Shown here: piece after piece, positions 22,083 to 33,776 of the stretch
Layout: every line of letters starts with the position of its first letter
Numbering within the stretch: the first letter of the stretch is position 1
Assembly (NCBI GenBank): GCA_946406115.1
Contig: OX291557.1
Span: 8,774,501 to 8,838,500 of the forward strand
Length of the DNA: 64,000 nucleotides
From: Apoda limacodes
Taxonomy: Eukaryota > Arthropoda > Insecta > Lepidoptera > Limacodidae
Direction: 5' to 3'
Made by a program: the position numbers and the translations under genes
Notes under the pieces: generated by a model
Databases searched by the model: none
What the model was told of the DNA's origin: nothing
Seen by the model: the letters and a program-made list of their open reading frames with translations, nothing else

Positions 22083-24357
22083 GTAAGTGGATTGGATTGA
22101 TATATTTCATCTTTATCGTCCATCCATTCATTACAATCTATAACGCACAATATTTCATATTTCATTCACGATTATCGTATTTCGTTTCATTAGATTATAT
22201 TTATCAAAGAATGTTCATTTATCGTTTAGCAAAAATAGTTTATTGCTTCGTACTCCATCGCTGAATATTTTATAAATTTTAACGATGCACCTACGTAGGT
22301 ACCTACATAATATGTTTCTAATTGATAATGATATAATGAGAATATAATATTAATTCTAATTCTTATACAGGAGTTAGTAATTATTTAAAATAATTATGTA
22401 TAGATAGGTATAATAAAAATAACTATAAATAATATACTTGTTCCAAACAGGTCCCAGATGGTAATATGGATAAAAGAAGGCAGGTATCATTGTCACGATG
22501 GATAGGATAGATGTATAAATATCCAACTTTTCTGGTTTAATTTTTATTAACATTTATTGATTTTTAAAGCATAGGCTCTCATTTTTGCATTCGCTGGAAC
22601 GATTTTAAAAAGCAGTTGGATCAGTCGTAACAATTAAAAAAATTAATATCTGACAACACTGATATGAGCAGAGAAAACAGTGAGATTTTAAGTCGTGTAA
22701 ACGACAGAGACGTGTTTTTGCTTGTTTGTTTTTAAAATTTAGTTTAGGAGGATTTAATGAAAAATTTCAGTAGTTTTTACGAAGACCTGTGAAGAACTAT
22801 GCACCAAAGACATATAGAGGATAAAATGAAAACAAAACGCAAGTAACGGCATTGTGAAAATTTTCAGATAAAGCTTCGACAAAATGATGATTTTTGGCGC
22901 CATTATTGGCGTCATAATGTGTTTATGCTAGGCTATATGGATTAAATATATAACAGCTTTTCAGAGCTTCTGATGAAGCCTGGACAAATTAAAAAAAAGT
23001 TAACAGAAAATACGGTGTATTTGGCAACATCAGTTCAATCACAGATTAATAAAGAATTTCAGCGTGCTTGTTAAGTTCAGTTGACTGGTATAAAGTCACC
23101 ATTATATAGATCCACCGGAACTAATAGTCGATTGTGGTTGTACTTTAATTAAATGAGATATCATAATGGTCACTTTATCATTTAAACATGGTGCATTCAG
23201 ACTGGCTTAGATTCATTTAATATTCTATACACAAATAATTTTCTGATGAATTATATTAAACGAGTTCGTTTTGTTTTGTTTTTTTTTAGGCATCAACGTA
23301 GACTGTAGCCTCTCTTAATCATTTAAAAATTGAAATACTTTATAACGATTTCAATAATCATTCAATTATTCATATTTATTAATTTAAATGTTAAAACGCA
23401 AATATTTATTATAATTGTCGAAATTCATGCTAATCAAGTTTAATAAAAAATTATGTTAATTAAAGCATCAAATTAATTATTCGTTTATCTATAATTTAGT
23501 TTGATCTGAAATAAATTTAACACAGTTAAACACATTTATTTATTAAAATTTAACAGCTATTCTTGAGTGTGTGAAAAAAATCATGGGTAACGAAATTTAA
23601 AGGAAAACAATCATAGGTAAGCATGTCTTACTTCGAAAATTAACCTAGTCGGATAAGTAAAAATTTTGTACAAATGTCACTAAAAGGTCTTAGATGAACT
23701 TGGTACTTGCGTAAAACATTATTTTATGTACCGTGTAACATTATAGAAAAACTTATAAGCGAACAGTATTAATACTACCCATATATCCGATGTTGTTAAG
23801 AATTAAAAAGTCACAGTAAACTCACACTCACAGTATCTAAAAAGTTGATGTCACAGCACAAGACACAAACAGTATCTAAACGTCTATTGTCCTGTGATAA
23901 ATAACTTGGTTTTATAGAAATAATCACTGGGTTCCATGCCAAGGATAATTTAAAATCGTCTTCCCGATTGAAATTTTTGTGTTTTTAAATTTCAATAGCT
24001 TCATGGACAATTCTACTGTGATAATGGCGACCAGTGGAGAGGATTTGTGCGCTATCCAATGAGTAATTCCAGCGTTAATCACATAATCTGCAATAGCGAA
24101 CTTATTCGTCTGGCAGATCTTTTTGTTTTTGTTTGTGTCTGTAAACTACGTACATGGTAACGATAGGGAACCCCCGACTCGCACTTGGCCGGATTCGTTT
24201 TACCTAAACGATTGAACGCAGCCACTAATTTAATTACGCTGGTCGACTTATGGTCATGACCGACCAATGTAGAAGTTATTTATTTAAACTTCAAAAAGGC
24301 TTCTGATTGAGTAAAGAGACAATGTCGTCATATTACTAAAACCAGGTAAGATGGGTT
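22083..24357. other. AT-rich flank after the 22-kb micro-exon
   Basis: An acceptor-like GTTTTTTTTTAG ends at about 23289 and is followed by a phase-1 frame INVDCSLS and stop, a possible short terminal exon but too small to call. Otherwise no feature. Confidence 0.35.
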
Positions 24358-24690
24358 TTGTGCCTAGACTATTTTAACTTTTGTCAAGCTACCTTAGCAA
24401 GAGGCAACAGTTTGGGCCCTATGGACCTTACAAATCTGATCGTTGTCCTACACTGTCTAGTAGGTATAAGCCAAGGTTCTAATTTGGGACCTTTTTTATT
24501 TTCCTTGCCAACGATCTCCCGGGGGTTGCCCAGTATTCGCAAGTATTGTAAGTATTATAAGTTTGCCGACGACGTGAAGCTGACAAGAGTAATAAAATTT
24601 TCTTGTGGTTTTAAGTTGCTTAAAAATGAGTCCGTTCAAATGGAGCTTAGCAAACAATTCGGAGTTTAATGTCAGTAAATTCTAAACGAA
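24358..24690 (+). pseudogene. Jockey-like LINE reverse transcriptase fragment
   Basis: The frame contains GISQGSNLGPFLFSL (the GxxQGSxLGPxLF motif) and, about 20 residues later, KYYKFADDVKLTR (the FADD catalytic motif). These are reverse transcriptase blocks of the jockey/CR1 group. The expected FINDLP stretch after the first motif is changed to TISRGLPS and the downstream part is broken by stops, so it is a degraded partial copy. Confidence 0.8.
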
Positions 24691-24694
24691 GATG

Positions 24695-24990
24695 TACATC
24701 ATATCATCATCATCGTCATACTAGCTCATAGTGGTCCACTGCTGGATATAAACCTCCTCTATGGCGCGCCATTTCTCCCGGTCCTCTGCCTTCCGCATCC
24801 AGCCACCACCACCCCCCTTTTTAAGGTCGTTGGTTCAGCGGGTTGGAGGGTGTCCCACGTTTCGCCTTCCCACACGCGACCTCCACTCTAGGACAAGTCT
24901 GCTCCATCGACCATCGATCCTCCGACAGACGTGCCCCACTGCCACTTCAGCTTGTACGGCAAGATGTACGGCCGATTAAAAACTTTAGTA
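24695..24990 (-). pseudogene. RTE-clade LINE 3' end, reverse orientation
   Basis: Read on the minus strand this gives degraded pieces of the same C-terminal blocks seen at 886-1576 (LKWQWG.., DGRWSR.., GRRNVGHPPTRW), then KAEDREKWRAIEE and IQQWTTMS-like residues. It ends in a CGATGATGATGATATG tail (complement of about 24696-24715). It abuts the jockey-like fragment tail to tail. Confidence 0.8.
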
Positions 24991-25639
24991 GAATTTCAGT
25001 AAAGATGATCATCAAAGTGGACAAGGTTCGAGAAGCGAGGTCTCATTTACTTTGATTCTCACCTCACTTTTTGACCGCACATACAGAAAGTTACTTTAGC
25101 AGCGTCTCGATCAGCGGTTATATTTTGTGTAACGCAACTATTCCCTATCTCTGTTAAGGCTACTTACCTACAAAGTATTTATGAGACGAATTCTGTGGTC
25201 TGGAGTTCTCATAAATACAACGTGTTCAAAAATAGTTTCTTAGAAATTCTATTTTATCCATCATTATTTCCAACTCGTTTGCTGCAAGAACAGCTATGAC
25301 TTTGATTCCCTAAAAATATTTCCTATTTTATTTCCAAGGTCATTGTCTTTGTCATGTGATTATGTAAATTCGTCCTACATATCATCGAGAATAGAATTGG
25401 TAAAGTTTTAAAAGTTATTTGCGTCTGATTTCTATCAAAGATCTCGCTCTCTTGTTAAGGGAAGCTGTGACATAAGCCTGTACTCTGTCTGAGACTCTCG
25501 TAGCGAGATTCCCGAGATCAAGAGTATTATTATTATTGCAATAAATAATATAAATAATACATACATTTCAAGATTTGTCTTTATAATAAAGATGAATGTG
25601 AGGTTATAGAAATTTATTTTTCTGTATATTTTTCTTCAC

Positions 25640-25765
25640 GAGATAAGATCGCTTATAAGCGATAAGACCGCATGATTCTTTACTACTTATAAGTTTATTT
25701 CTAAATTTTAATTTGTTTATAATTAATTTTTGGTGTGCAGTAAAGTATATATCTATCTATCTATA
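25640..25765 (+). mobile_element. CR1/Zenon-like LINE 3' tail (solo)
   Basis: The hairpin-forming GATCGCTTATAAGCGATAAG followed by ACCGCATGATTCTTTAC matches the 3' end of the CR1 copy near 39115. An AT-rich ending follows. Confidence 0.65.
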
Positions 25766-25855
25766 TATTTTTGTTGTTAAAATGTATGTGTTTTAAGTGA
25801 ATTGTATGGCTTATCAACGTTTATACTGCAATTATTAATTGATAATAATAAATAA

Positions 25856-25970
25856 ATAAAACGCGCGAGTGATAACCCTGGTGTTGCAAGCCTCCATAAG
25901 CTACGGTAACCGCTTACCATCAGGCGGACTGCAAGCTTGTTTGCCACATTAGTCGTATAAAAAAAGATAC
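25856..25970 (+). mobile_element. Jockey-like LINE 3' tail (solo)
   Basis: ACGCGCGAGTGATAACCCTG, then CGCTTACCATCAGGCGGACT, GCTTGTTTGCCAC and TATAAAAAAA. It is a close match to the tail at 38345-38505. Confidence 0.72.
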
Positions 25971-25979
25971 TACAAATAA

Positions 25980-26280
25980 TTTTTAGGGTTCCGTACCTGA
26001 AAGGTAATTAGGAACCCTATTACTAAGGCTTCGCTGTCCGTCCGTCCGTCCGTCCGTCTGTCACCAGGCTGTATCTTTAGAACCGTTATAGTTAGGCAGT
26101 TGAAATTTTCACAGAAGATGTATTTCTGTTGCCGCTATAACAACAAATACTAAAAAACAGAAAAAAATAAATATATAAGGGGGCTCCCATACAACTAACG
26201 TGATTTTTTTGCTCGTTTTTGTAGATAATGGTACGGAACCCTTCGTGCGCGAGTCCGACTCGTACTTGACCGATTTTTTA
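25980..26280 (+). repeat. GGTTCCGTACC dispersed repeat, near-complete copy
   Basis: It runs from TTAGGGTTCCGTACCTGAA through a CCGTCCGTCCGTCCGTCCG tract, CTGTTGCCGCTATAAC and GGTACGGAACCCTTCGTGC to GAGTCCGACTCGTACTTG. This unit is very common in lepidopteran genomes in my experience of such sequence. Class unsettled. Confidence 0.7.
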
Positions 26281-26603
26281 CTTAAATTATTTATTGTTCG
26301 TATATCATCTGAACCAATTCATCCAATAAATTATACTTCCTATTAACATTTGAGACTTTTTATCCTGACTAGAATTATCCACGCGTAAAACCGCGAGGCA
26401 CAGCTAGTAGCTAATATATCTTCAAATGTCGCATCAATTAATGACCAGGTGCTTATATTTAAGTGTCTTAATCGAATCACAAAACAAATATGAACCCAAA
26501 TTTATCAGTACAAATTGTTCTAATGGACCCGGAAATTTCGACGCAAACACATGTCTAATGACCTAATTTTAAATGGTTTATAGCTGTATTAATATTGTAT
26601 GAG

Positions 26604-27154
26604 TAGCCATAAAATATGCCGCACCTATAATGAATTTTAATAAATTATTCTTAAAGTAATCTTTGCATGGTGATAAAAACTTTTCAGCTATTATCTGGTC
26701 ATTAGTAGAACCGAAATGCTGATGTATGCAGACAGGTGGAGCCAGTATTCAGGTAGAAGTAGGTAAGTGACATTTGAACTGACCGGGTGGCATATAAAAC
26801 TATATTTGTCAAGGTTACGTGAGGTCGCAAAAAAGCCTCTCTTTGCAACTGACTAGCTTTTTCCCGCAACTTCGTTCGAGGGGACTCTGAAAAAAAATAC
26901 TTTTAACTGCTTATGATTGTACCTCCAAAAATATCGGAATTCTCATACAAATTCTCCCCCCTTTATCTTTACCCGATTTATGATTTTTCAAAAACAGGTC
27001 AATCTTAATTTTTAACCTAAACGTCTTATACCAATTCTCATGCCTTAAGCTTCAAAAATGACGGATTTCCATACAAACTTCTAACACCCATTCTACCACC
27101 TTAGGAGATTATAAATTTTAATGCTACTGCTAAGCTAAGCTCTTCTTTATAAAA
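26604..27154 (+). repeat. Left arm of a large inverted duplication
   Basis: It starts TAGCCATAAAATATGCCGCA and ends near AAGCTCTTCTTTATAAAA. Its reverse complement is at 28847-29430 and matches along the whole length with scattered differences (roughly nine in ten bases by eye). It includes a Helitron-like 3' end (CTAGCTTTTTCCCGCAACTT at 26853). Confidence 0.85.
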
Positions 27155-27640
27155 GAAATTTTATGTTCAAAATGTCATGTTTCTAGCTTAACCCGTGCTA
27201 CAAAACATTGCAAGAAAGGTGGAGTGTAGCTTACGTTAGCAAAATATTATAACAGTAAGTACCTATGTAGCAGACAGCATTTTCGACTGTGCAAAATCCC
27301 CTTGTGACATTGTTATGCCTTTGTGCTATTTCCTTAAAATTGCATATATTTTCATAATTTTTCGTTTGCAGTAGGATACTTGATACGTGAGTTTGAATAC
27401 GACTTTTCGAGCTTTATTTCTCGATTTTGTATAGGCAGGTACAATTATAATGAATATAAAAAATGCACCAAAAAGTGACAATAAAACCTTTTTTCAATAC
27501 GTAGGTACTTTGCCACTAACATAGTTCCAGCACTAACCTCGTTATTGTAGGAAATATCATCCACAAAATACTTAGTATGCCGTCACTAAAATGCCATTCA
27601 AATAATCGCCGAATATTTATATTGTGTAGATATATGAACA

Positions 27641-28176
27641 CTAGCTTACGCCCGCGGCTCTATCGTTGCGGTATTTAGCAATGGCGGTCGGCTTTCTACT
27701 GACACTCGCAATTGGATCTTATATCCTACTCCGTCCCATCTGCTATACCAGTGCCAAAAATTAGATCAATTGGATTCTCCGTTACGACGTGAAACAAAGC
27801 GTAGCGTACGAGGAGATTCTTCTCCTAAGACGATGATCTAACGTGGCGTTAGCTAAACTCTTTTCCTAGATACACGCAACTAGATTTTGCCAGCGGCTCC
27901 GCCCGCCGTTAATTTGGTTATCGGCGTGGGATATTTACAACTCCTTGATTATACTAATAAGTTTATCATAGCAAACTATAGCTGTAGCTAGGCATAGTTC
28001 GTTTATACTCGGTTACAGTTATTCCCGGGGGAACTTTTTTTTTCTGGATAAAAACTCACTCAATCAAATGTCGTTCCCCGGGACTCAAACTATCTCTATA
28101 CCAAATTTCATCTAAATCAGCGGTTTAAGCTTAAAGAGGTAACAAAGTTATTTTCGTATTTTTAATATTAGTATAT
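27641..28176 (-). mobile_element. Tandem Helitron-like elements (reverse)
   Basis: Two 3' ends in a row: CTAGCTTACGCCCGCGGC at 27641 and CTAGATTTTGCCAGCGGC at 27880, the latter followed by GTTATCGGCGTGGG, GGACTCAAACTATCTCTATA and an AATATTAGTATA 5' end. The first copy is truncated by or adjoins the second. Confidence 0.6.
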
Positions 28177-28216
28177 AGTAGTAGTACTTATAATATTAGT
28201 ATAGATATAATGAAAG

Positions 28217-28682
28217 ACTACGCTCTCTCGCTGCCTAGTTGGTAGTGTGCCCGGCTGCGGTGTAGAGGGTGTGGGTTCGATTCCCGTACTAGACAAACAT
28301 TTTTGTTTGTCTTATGTCTGGGTGTATTTATGTATGATATGTATTGTATGTATGTTGTTTACAAAAAAAGTATTATAAGTATTTGTATCCGTTTTTTGAC
28401 GTGACAACGTCTTATAAATTGGTTTGCCGGGTGACACTTCAAGAAACTGCGTTACGCTCCGCTCACGTTATGCGCTCACAATGAGAGCGAGTGAGAGGCA
28501 CGCGGCATGGTTAGCCCGCCTAAGAGCGAGAGAGACAGACATAAAAAGTGAAAGGCACAAGTTGTCACGTTACAATGTTAATAATATTACGATTAATAGC
28601 AATGGTTTTTCATAATATAGCTTTGCCTAATTTGGGACCAGATGGCGCTGTATGATATGTCCAATAATCATTAATATTATAT
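28217..28682 (+). mobile_element. tRNA-derived SINE carrying a nested MITE
   Basis: The head (CTAGTTGGTAGTGTGCC, GGTTCGATTCCCG) and body match the family up to GTATCCGTTTTTTG. The body resumes after 28620 with AATTTGGGACCAGATGGCGC. Between them lies the MITE 28399-28570. Confidence 0.8.
28399..28570. mobile_element. MITE with ACGTGACAAC terminal inverted repeats
   Basis: It starts ACGTGACAACGTCT and ends AGTTGTCACGT. The interior has GGCAAACCAATT-type and GAGCGAGAGAGACAGAC motifs. A second copy in the opposite orientation is at 2760-2909. It sits inside the SINE at 28217. Confidence 0.7.
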
Positions 28683-28846
28683 TTTATATAATAACCAGCT
28701 TCTGCTTAAGTTTAAGGTGGTTAAGGATATCGGCGTGGAATTTTTTCAGTAAATATATAATAATCTATGGTGGGATTCCTACGGCTACGGCAACTCCTCA
28801 ATTATAGCAATGAAGTTCGCTAATATTTATAGTAGAGTTTTATAAT

Positions 28847-29430
28847 TTTATAAAGTAGAGCTTAGCTTAGCAGTAGCATTAAAAACGTATTTTACAAAAT
28901 TCATCCCCTAAGGAAGTTAAATTGGTATTACAAGTTTGTAAGGAAATCCGTCATTTTTGAAGCTGGCATGGCAAGGCAAGGCATGAGAATTAGTATAAGG
29001 CGTTTAGGTTAAAAATTAAGATTAGGTCAGTAGTCTTAGTTTTCAAAAAATTATAAATCGGGTCAAAACAAAGGGCGGAAAATTTCTATGAGAATTTTGA
29101 TATTTTTGGAGGTAAAATCGTAAGCAGTTAAAACATTTTTTTTAAATGTCCACTCGAACGAAGTTGCGGGAAAAAGCTAGTCAGTTACAAAGAGTGGTTT
29201 CTATCGTGCCCTCACGTAACCTTGACAAATATAGTTTTATATGCCATCCGGTCAGTTCAAATGTCACTTACCTACATCTACCTGAATACTGGCTCTACCT
29301 GTCTGCATACATCAGCATTTCGGTTCTACTAATGATCACATAATAGCTGAAAAGTTTTTATCACCCTGCAAAGATTACTTTAATAATAATTTATCAAAAT
29401 ACATTATAGGTGTGGCATATTTAATGGCTA
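28847..29430 (-). repeat. Right arm of a large inverted duplication
   Basis: Reverse complement of 26604-27154, ending ATATTTAATGGCTA at 29430. It carries the same Helitron-like end (CGGGAAAAAGCTAG at 29167-29180). The 65-codon frame at 29146 lies in this repeat and is not taken as a gene. Confidence 0.85.
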
Positions 29431-29570
29431 GGTTTGGTTCTCTCTCTTTACTCTTCGTCCCGGATCATTCTCACTAGATCCATTGTCCAGATCCATCTAG
29501 ATTGCAACTATTAATGTGTAAATTTCACATAATTCTATTACGTCCTGAAAGAAGAATAAAAGACAAACGA

Positions 29571-30020
29571 ACGCCTTTTTTGTGATAACAGAAGCATCTA
29601 AAAGATTGAAAAAAAAATTATGTTAAGAAACTTGCTTTTGTCTAGTGCATTAGCTTGCTGAATGATTTTTATTTATTGTATTTAATACAATAGAAATCTA
29701 GAAGTGACCATTGTTTTAACACTTGTGCAAATTTTTAAAGTGTGCTTTGCTTTTGCTTGTAATGAAAGTTAATTAAATAATAAGAATAGCTTATTATCTA
29801 GTGCATTGACTCTAAAGAGTCAAAAAATGTAACTACAAAACGGTAAAAACGTTAAATACATACAACAAAAATTAAGTTTCAAGGCGTCATTATGGCATAA
29901 AATTAAATTACTTAAGAAGTAACGAGTAATGTATATGTCATTTTGTAATAATTTTTAATAAATTTAGATGCACATCGTATGTATTACAGAATTTAGGTTT
30001 CTGGCCTATATCGCCCCATT
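29571..30020 (+). repeat. Dispersed repeat, copy 1 of 2 (about 450 bp)
   Basis: Shared blocks with 61741-62197 in the same order: GCATCTAAAAGATTG, CATTGTTTTAACACTTGTGC, GTGCATTGACTCTAA, ACTACAAAACGGTAAAAA, AAGGCGTCATTAT and CCTATATCGCCC. Class unknown, no coding potential. Confidence 0.7.
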
Positions 30021-30039
30021 AAGAAGAATTGCAAGTCTC

Positions 30040-30128
30040 TCATTAAGTCTTAGTAGCGGCTAGACCCGTGACCGCTTACTATCAGGCGGACTGTTAGCTT
30101 GTTTGCCACTTAAGTATTAGAATAAGAA
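30040..30128 (+). mobile_element. Jockey-like LINE 3' tail (fragment)
   Basis: GACCGCTTACTATCAGGCGG followed by AGCTTGTTTGCCAC. It is a truncated copy of the same tail. Confidence 0.6.
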
Positions 30129-31401
30129 TCGTTATTGCCAAGGTTTTATCCAGTAGCTGCATCACTTAAATAGTCAAGTGAAAGTTGATTAAACAACAGA
30201 CACCTACATAAATTTTACTGAACAACTTAATAAGTAATCATTTAAATAACAACTTTTATAGGAACAATTTATTAATCCCCGCTTGTATTCTCGTTATGAT
30301 TTATTATTATTATATGTTGTTATATAATCAACGAAATCAATATTTTTACGAAATAATTAAACGAAATTTATATTTTACTAGACATTGTAAGTTATGTCAT
30401 TATAATAATACATATTCAATTCACAAAAAGATCGTCAAGTACAAAAATTAAAATAATTAACAAAAGAAAAATAAAAAGTCTAAGAAATAATCTAAGATAA
30501 AACGTCAACGATTAAAAATAAACATATAAATAGAATCAATTTTCAGTCACAGATTTAAAAATGTCAAAATTAAAAACAAACATAAATAAAAATTAATATG
30601 CAATAAAAATGTCAAAACATATTGATAGGTTTTGAATATAATGAGGAACTTTGTTGTAAAATTGTATACATTGCCCCATAAAAGAATTACTAATTTTGTG
30701 TAGACAGACGTGTAACACCCGCACCCCTCCGTTTCAATTAAGTAAAACCAGTCAATCTGCATAATTTCAGTTAGGAGTCTAAACACAATCGTTTGCTCTT
30801 TTGATACCTTTATCGTATACCTACATCTAGATACAATAGTTCAGTGGAAAATAATTAAATGACTTTGCAAAGTGCAATCACCTCTGAAAAAAAGTTGCCC
30901 AGTAGAATATCTGAAGGTCAAAAACTATAGAAGCATCGACGAACTCTTAACATTATCATTTACATACGTAATGACCAAATTAACAAAAACACTAAAGTTT
31001 TTACAATGAAATTCATTGTTTAGTCACTTATATGACTGAGGGGGGATTCGACCAAACAAGCGTAACTTAACTACACTTGAGATAGTAAATTTTGCGTTTT
31101 ACCAAGTCTTGTTCTAGAAAAAGTCTGCCTGAGAATTCAAGGAGTAAGCAGGCTATCCTGAGATTATTTTATTGGTAACCTTAGTAACTGTACTGTAGTC
31201 TTTGGTAATGGTTACACAGTGCTGCGTCGCGTAGTTCCGCTGCCGCTTGTTCGATAAACCTAGCAGGCGTTAACGTTAATTTGTATGTAGAAGGCGTTAG
31301 ACAATTTTAATTGTTAAACAATAGTCATCCTCAAAAATACAATACTACAAATAATAAGTAGTGAAAAATCGTATCTGGGTAATCTTTCCAAATATTCAAC
31401 A
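30129..31401. other. No feature supported
   Basis: AT-rich. The 79-codon minus frame at 30547 is Leu/Phe-rich and unsupported. Confidence 0.4.
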
Positions 31402-32032
31402 CTAGCTTTTGCCAGCGGCTTCGCCCGCCCTAAATTTGGTTATCGGCGTAGGATGCTTACGGCAACTCCTCAATTATAGAAAAAAAACTTAGAAGGTGAA
31501 AATATATTCCCCCTCATGACTGCCCGCCGGCCTTGTCATAATAAATGCGTGCGCAGTACTTGATCATTATTTTGCTGACATGTTATTTTAAAACTGCGAT
31601 ATCTCCTAAGATATTCATTGAAATCGAATGACATAAAGGGAAATTTTGTTTTAAATTAAAGACTGCATAACGAGTTTATTTGGATAAGGATTAATATCAT
31701 GTTTATAGAAACACCTTCGCAAACAATGCATTATTTTAGAACAAATTTGGTTAGCATAAATGTAGTTATGCTGTCGCGGACTTTTTTTTAGAACTTTCTG
31801 TTTCTGTTATACATGAGTTTTGCGAAACTTTAACCGTTCACGGAGCGGAAGCTCTCAAAAGGGAAAACAAATCCCGATTTTGAAACATTTTTCATTGGAG
31901 CTCCGCTCCTATTGGTCTTAGCGTAATGATATATAGCCTTAAACCTTCCTCGATAAATGGGCTATCCAATAGTTTCTAAGATTAGCGCGTTCTATAACAA
32001 ACAAACTCTTCAGCATTATATATTAGTATAGA
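31402..32032 (-). mobile_element. Longer Helitron-like element (reverse, about 630 bp)
   Basis: CTAGCTTTTGCCAGCGGCTT with GCCCGCCC hairpin at the left, and ATATATTAGTATAGA (5' TC on the minus strand) at the right. The interior includes GTTCACGGAGCGGAAGCTCT and GGAGCTCCGCTCCTATTGG, an inverted GC-rich pair unlike the AT-rich flanks. Confidence 0.6.
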
Positions 32033-32052
32033 TTATTTTATAACACTAATGT

Positions 32053-32088
32053 GAAAAACAAGCTTACGGTCCGCCTGATGGTAAGTGG
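32053..32088 (-). mobile_element. Jockey-like LINE 3' tail remnant (reverse)
   Basis: AAGCTTACGGTCCGCCTGAT followed by GGTAAG is the reverse complement of the CTTACCATCAGGCGG part of the tail. Confidence 0.55.
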
Positions 32089-32399
32089 AAAAACACAAAC
32101 GCAGTTATCTGGGACCAAATATAAAGATTTCGATTTTTTAGGAGTAGTTAGTAACTCTGGTTTAACATGACGTTTGGTCGAATCCACCCTAAGAAAATTT
32201 TCGTTTCTTTTATTTTGCTTAGCAACCTACCTACAGGCGGATTTCTTCTGCGGGACAGTTTTTTGCTGTTTGTTATCTGACGAAAATATATAATAATGAT
32301 TAATTTAAGTACTATTCAGATCTGTTACCTATATACTAAGCAAAACTCTACTTGGTGCATTACATTAATTTGTTCACACTAGGTACACTGGTTTAATTC

Positions 32400-33300
32400 T
32401 GTGAAGGAAAATATCGTGAGGAAACCTGCAGCCGAAACCTGCATGTCGAAAATGACGTACCTACCTACTTATGCCACGACCACAATCCGTACGATCAACA
32501 TCTAAATGAGGGTAAGCTGGTGCTCCAACAGTAGGGACGTTGAACTCTGGTAGTAATAGATGGTAACCATACTATCCCTAATAAGAAGGTGTCTCTATAT
32601 ATACACATAACTAGGTGACCCCTTGAACGTTGTTTCGCTATAGCCTAAACTAAAAAAAATATATATACAATGTCTACCTATCTCCCCTCCTCTCCCTTTC
32701 TCCGTTCCGTTCCGTTCCAGCGTCTTACCAGCCAGCGTTCCACTGCAAGGACTCAAGGAACGGGTCACATAGGAAAAAAACTGTCGATGAGAGGGTTCTG
32801 TAGAGTGCTCAAAACTGCGGGTCGGAACAGTGCCAACGTTCAAAAAGGTGGTAATTGAAGAAGCAACGGGGGGTCCTCAACCACTGGAAGGTATGGGGCG
32901 TTTCCAGTCCGCATTTGTGAGTGATTCTAGTAGTGTCCCGTCCATCTCATGGCATTCCTATGTGTGTCTATTACCTATGCCCAAGACACCAGTAAGATGG
33001 AGTAGATAGGGCAGTAGTGTAGGACATCGCAGTCGCAGGATGTGGAGTGGGTAGCATAGAGCCGACCGGTACCAGCACCCTTTAGCCAGCTGAATGATAA
33101 ATATATACAAGTGTAAATATATAGAAGAAGGGAAAATGACTGCTTTGCCGTTTGTGGTCTGCGTGCTGGCTTCTACACTCTTCTGTGTTCTAATTCTTCT
33201 TTGATGGTATTCATTTGCACCAGCTTCTTCGGTATATATCCGTGTAGCTTTAGTAGTTTCCAATTAGCATTACACCTCCGGGTTTTTTTTGTTGCTTGAC
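32400..33300. repeat. GC-richer unclassified repeat-like region
   Basis: It contains GAAGGAAAATATCGTGAGGA, a (TTCCG)n-like CCGTTCCGTTCCGTTCCAG tract, GGGTCCTCAACCACTGGAAG and ATGCCCAAGACACCAGTAAG. Frames are short and broken on both strands. Composition differs from the flanks and motifs look like old LINE sequence, but no catalytic motif is seen. Confidence 0.4.
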
Positions 33301-33659
33301 TGGTGTTCTAACTTATGCATTTTTTTTGTCTTGAAATGGTATTCAGTTTACGCCGTTAATAAGGCATTTTCGATTAGTTTCTGTTATCGGCAGGTTAAGC
33401 ATAGATTTAGATATTCGATGAATGAATGTTTTTCTATAGCAATATTCCAAAACTTGTGTTTTAATTTCCCTTAGTGGCAGCTTTTATATTCAGTGTCTGG
33501 TTCCCTGAGCTTCTCCCCTCCTCTCCCTTTCTATAGAATAAATAAAAAGACCTGCTACTTAATACAATTTTTCATTCCTTTAAACCCTGATTCGAAGTTT
33601 TACAAACATTTAAAAAATAACCAAATCGATCGATCCATTTTTAAATATAAACGACCTAT

Positions 33660-33776
33660 AGCTATAGCTACAGCTTGCTATAGCAAACGTCATAAGTAAA
33701 ATAATTAATGGGTTAACTAAGGAGTTCCACGCCGATAACTAAATTAAGGGCGAGCGGAGCCGCTAGCAAAGTCTAG
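33660..33776 (+). mobile_element. Helitron-like 3' fragment
   Basis: GGGCGAGCGGAGCCGC hairpin, TAGCAAAGTCTAG, then T. Upstream GCTTGCTATAGCAAACGTC is shared with other copies. Confidence 0.55.

Noticed and set aside
22457..22491. GTCCCAGATGG.. segment between an acceptor and a GTATCA donor
   Set aside because: Its only long open frame is phase 0, which does not follow the phase-1 micro-exon at 22082. In phase 1 it stops at once.
23290..23320. Short terminal exon candidate (INVDCSLS and stop) after a T-rich acceptor
   Set aside because: Eight codons after a T run are expected by chance in AT-rich DNA.
28424..28615. 63-codon Arg/Ala-rich frame
   Set aside because: Lies within the CpG-rich MITE 28399-28570.
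32400..33300. LTR retrotransposon or endogenous viral insertion
   Set aside because: No paired long terminal repeats, primer-binding site or polyprotein motif found.
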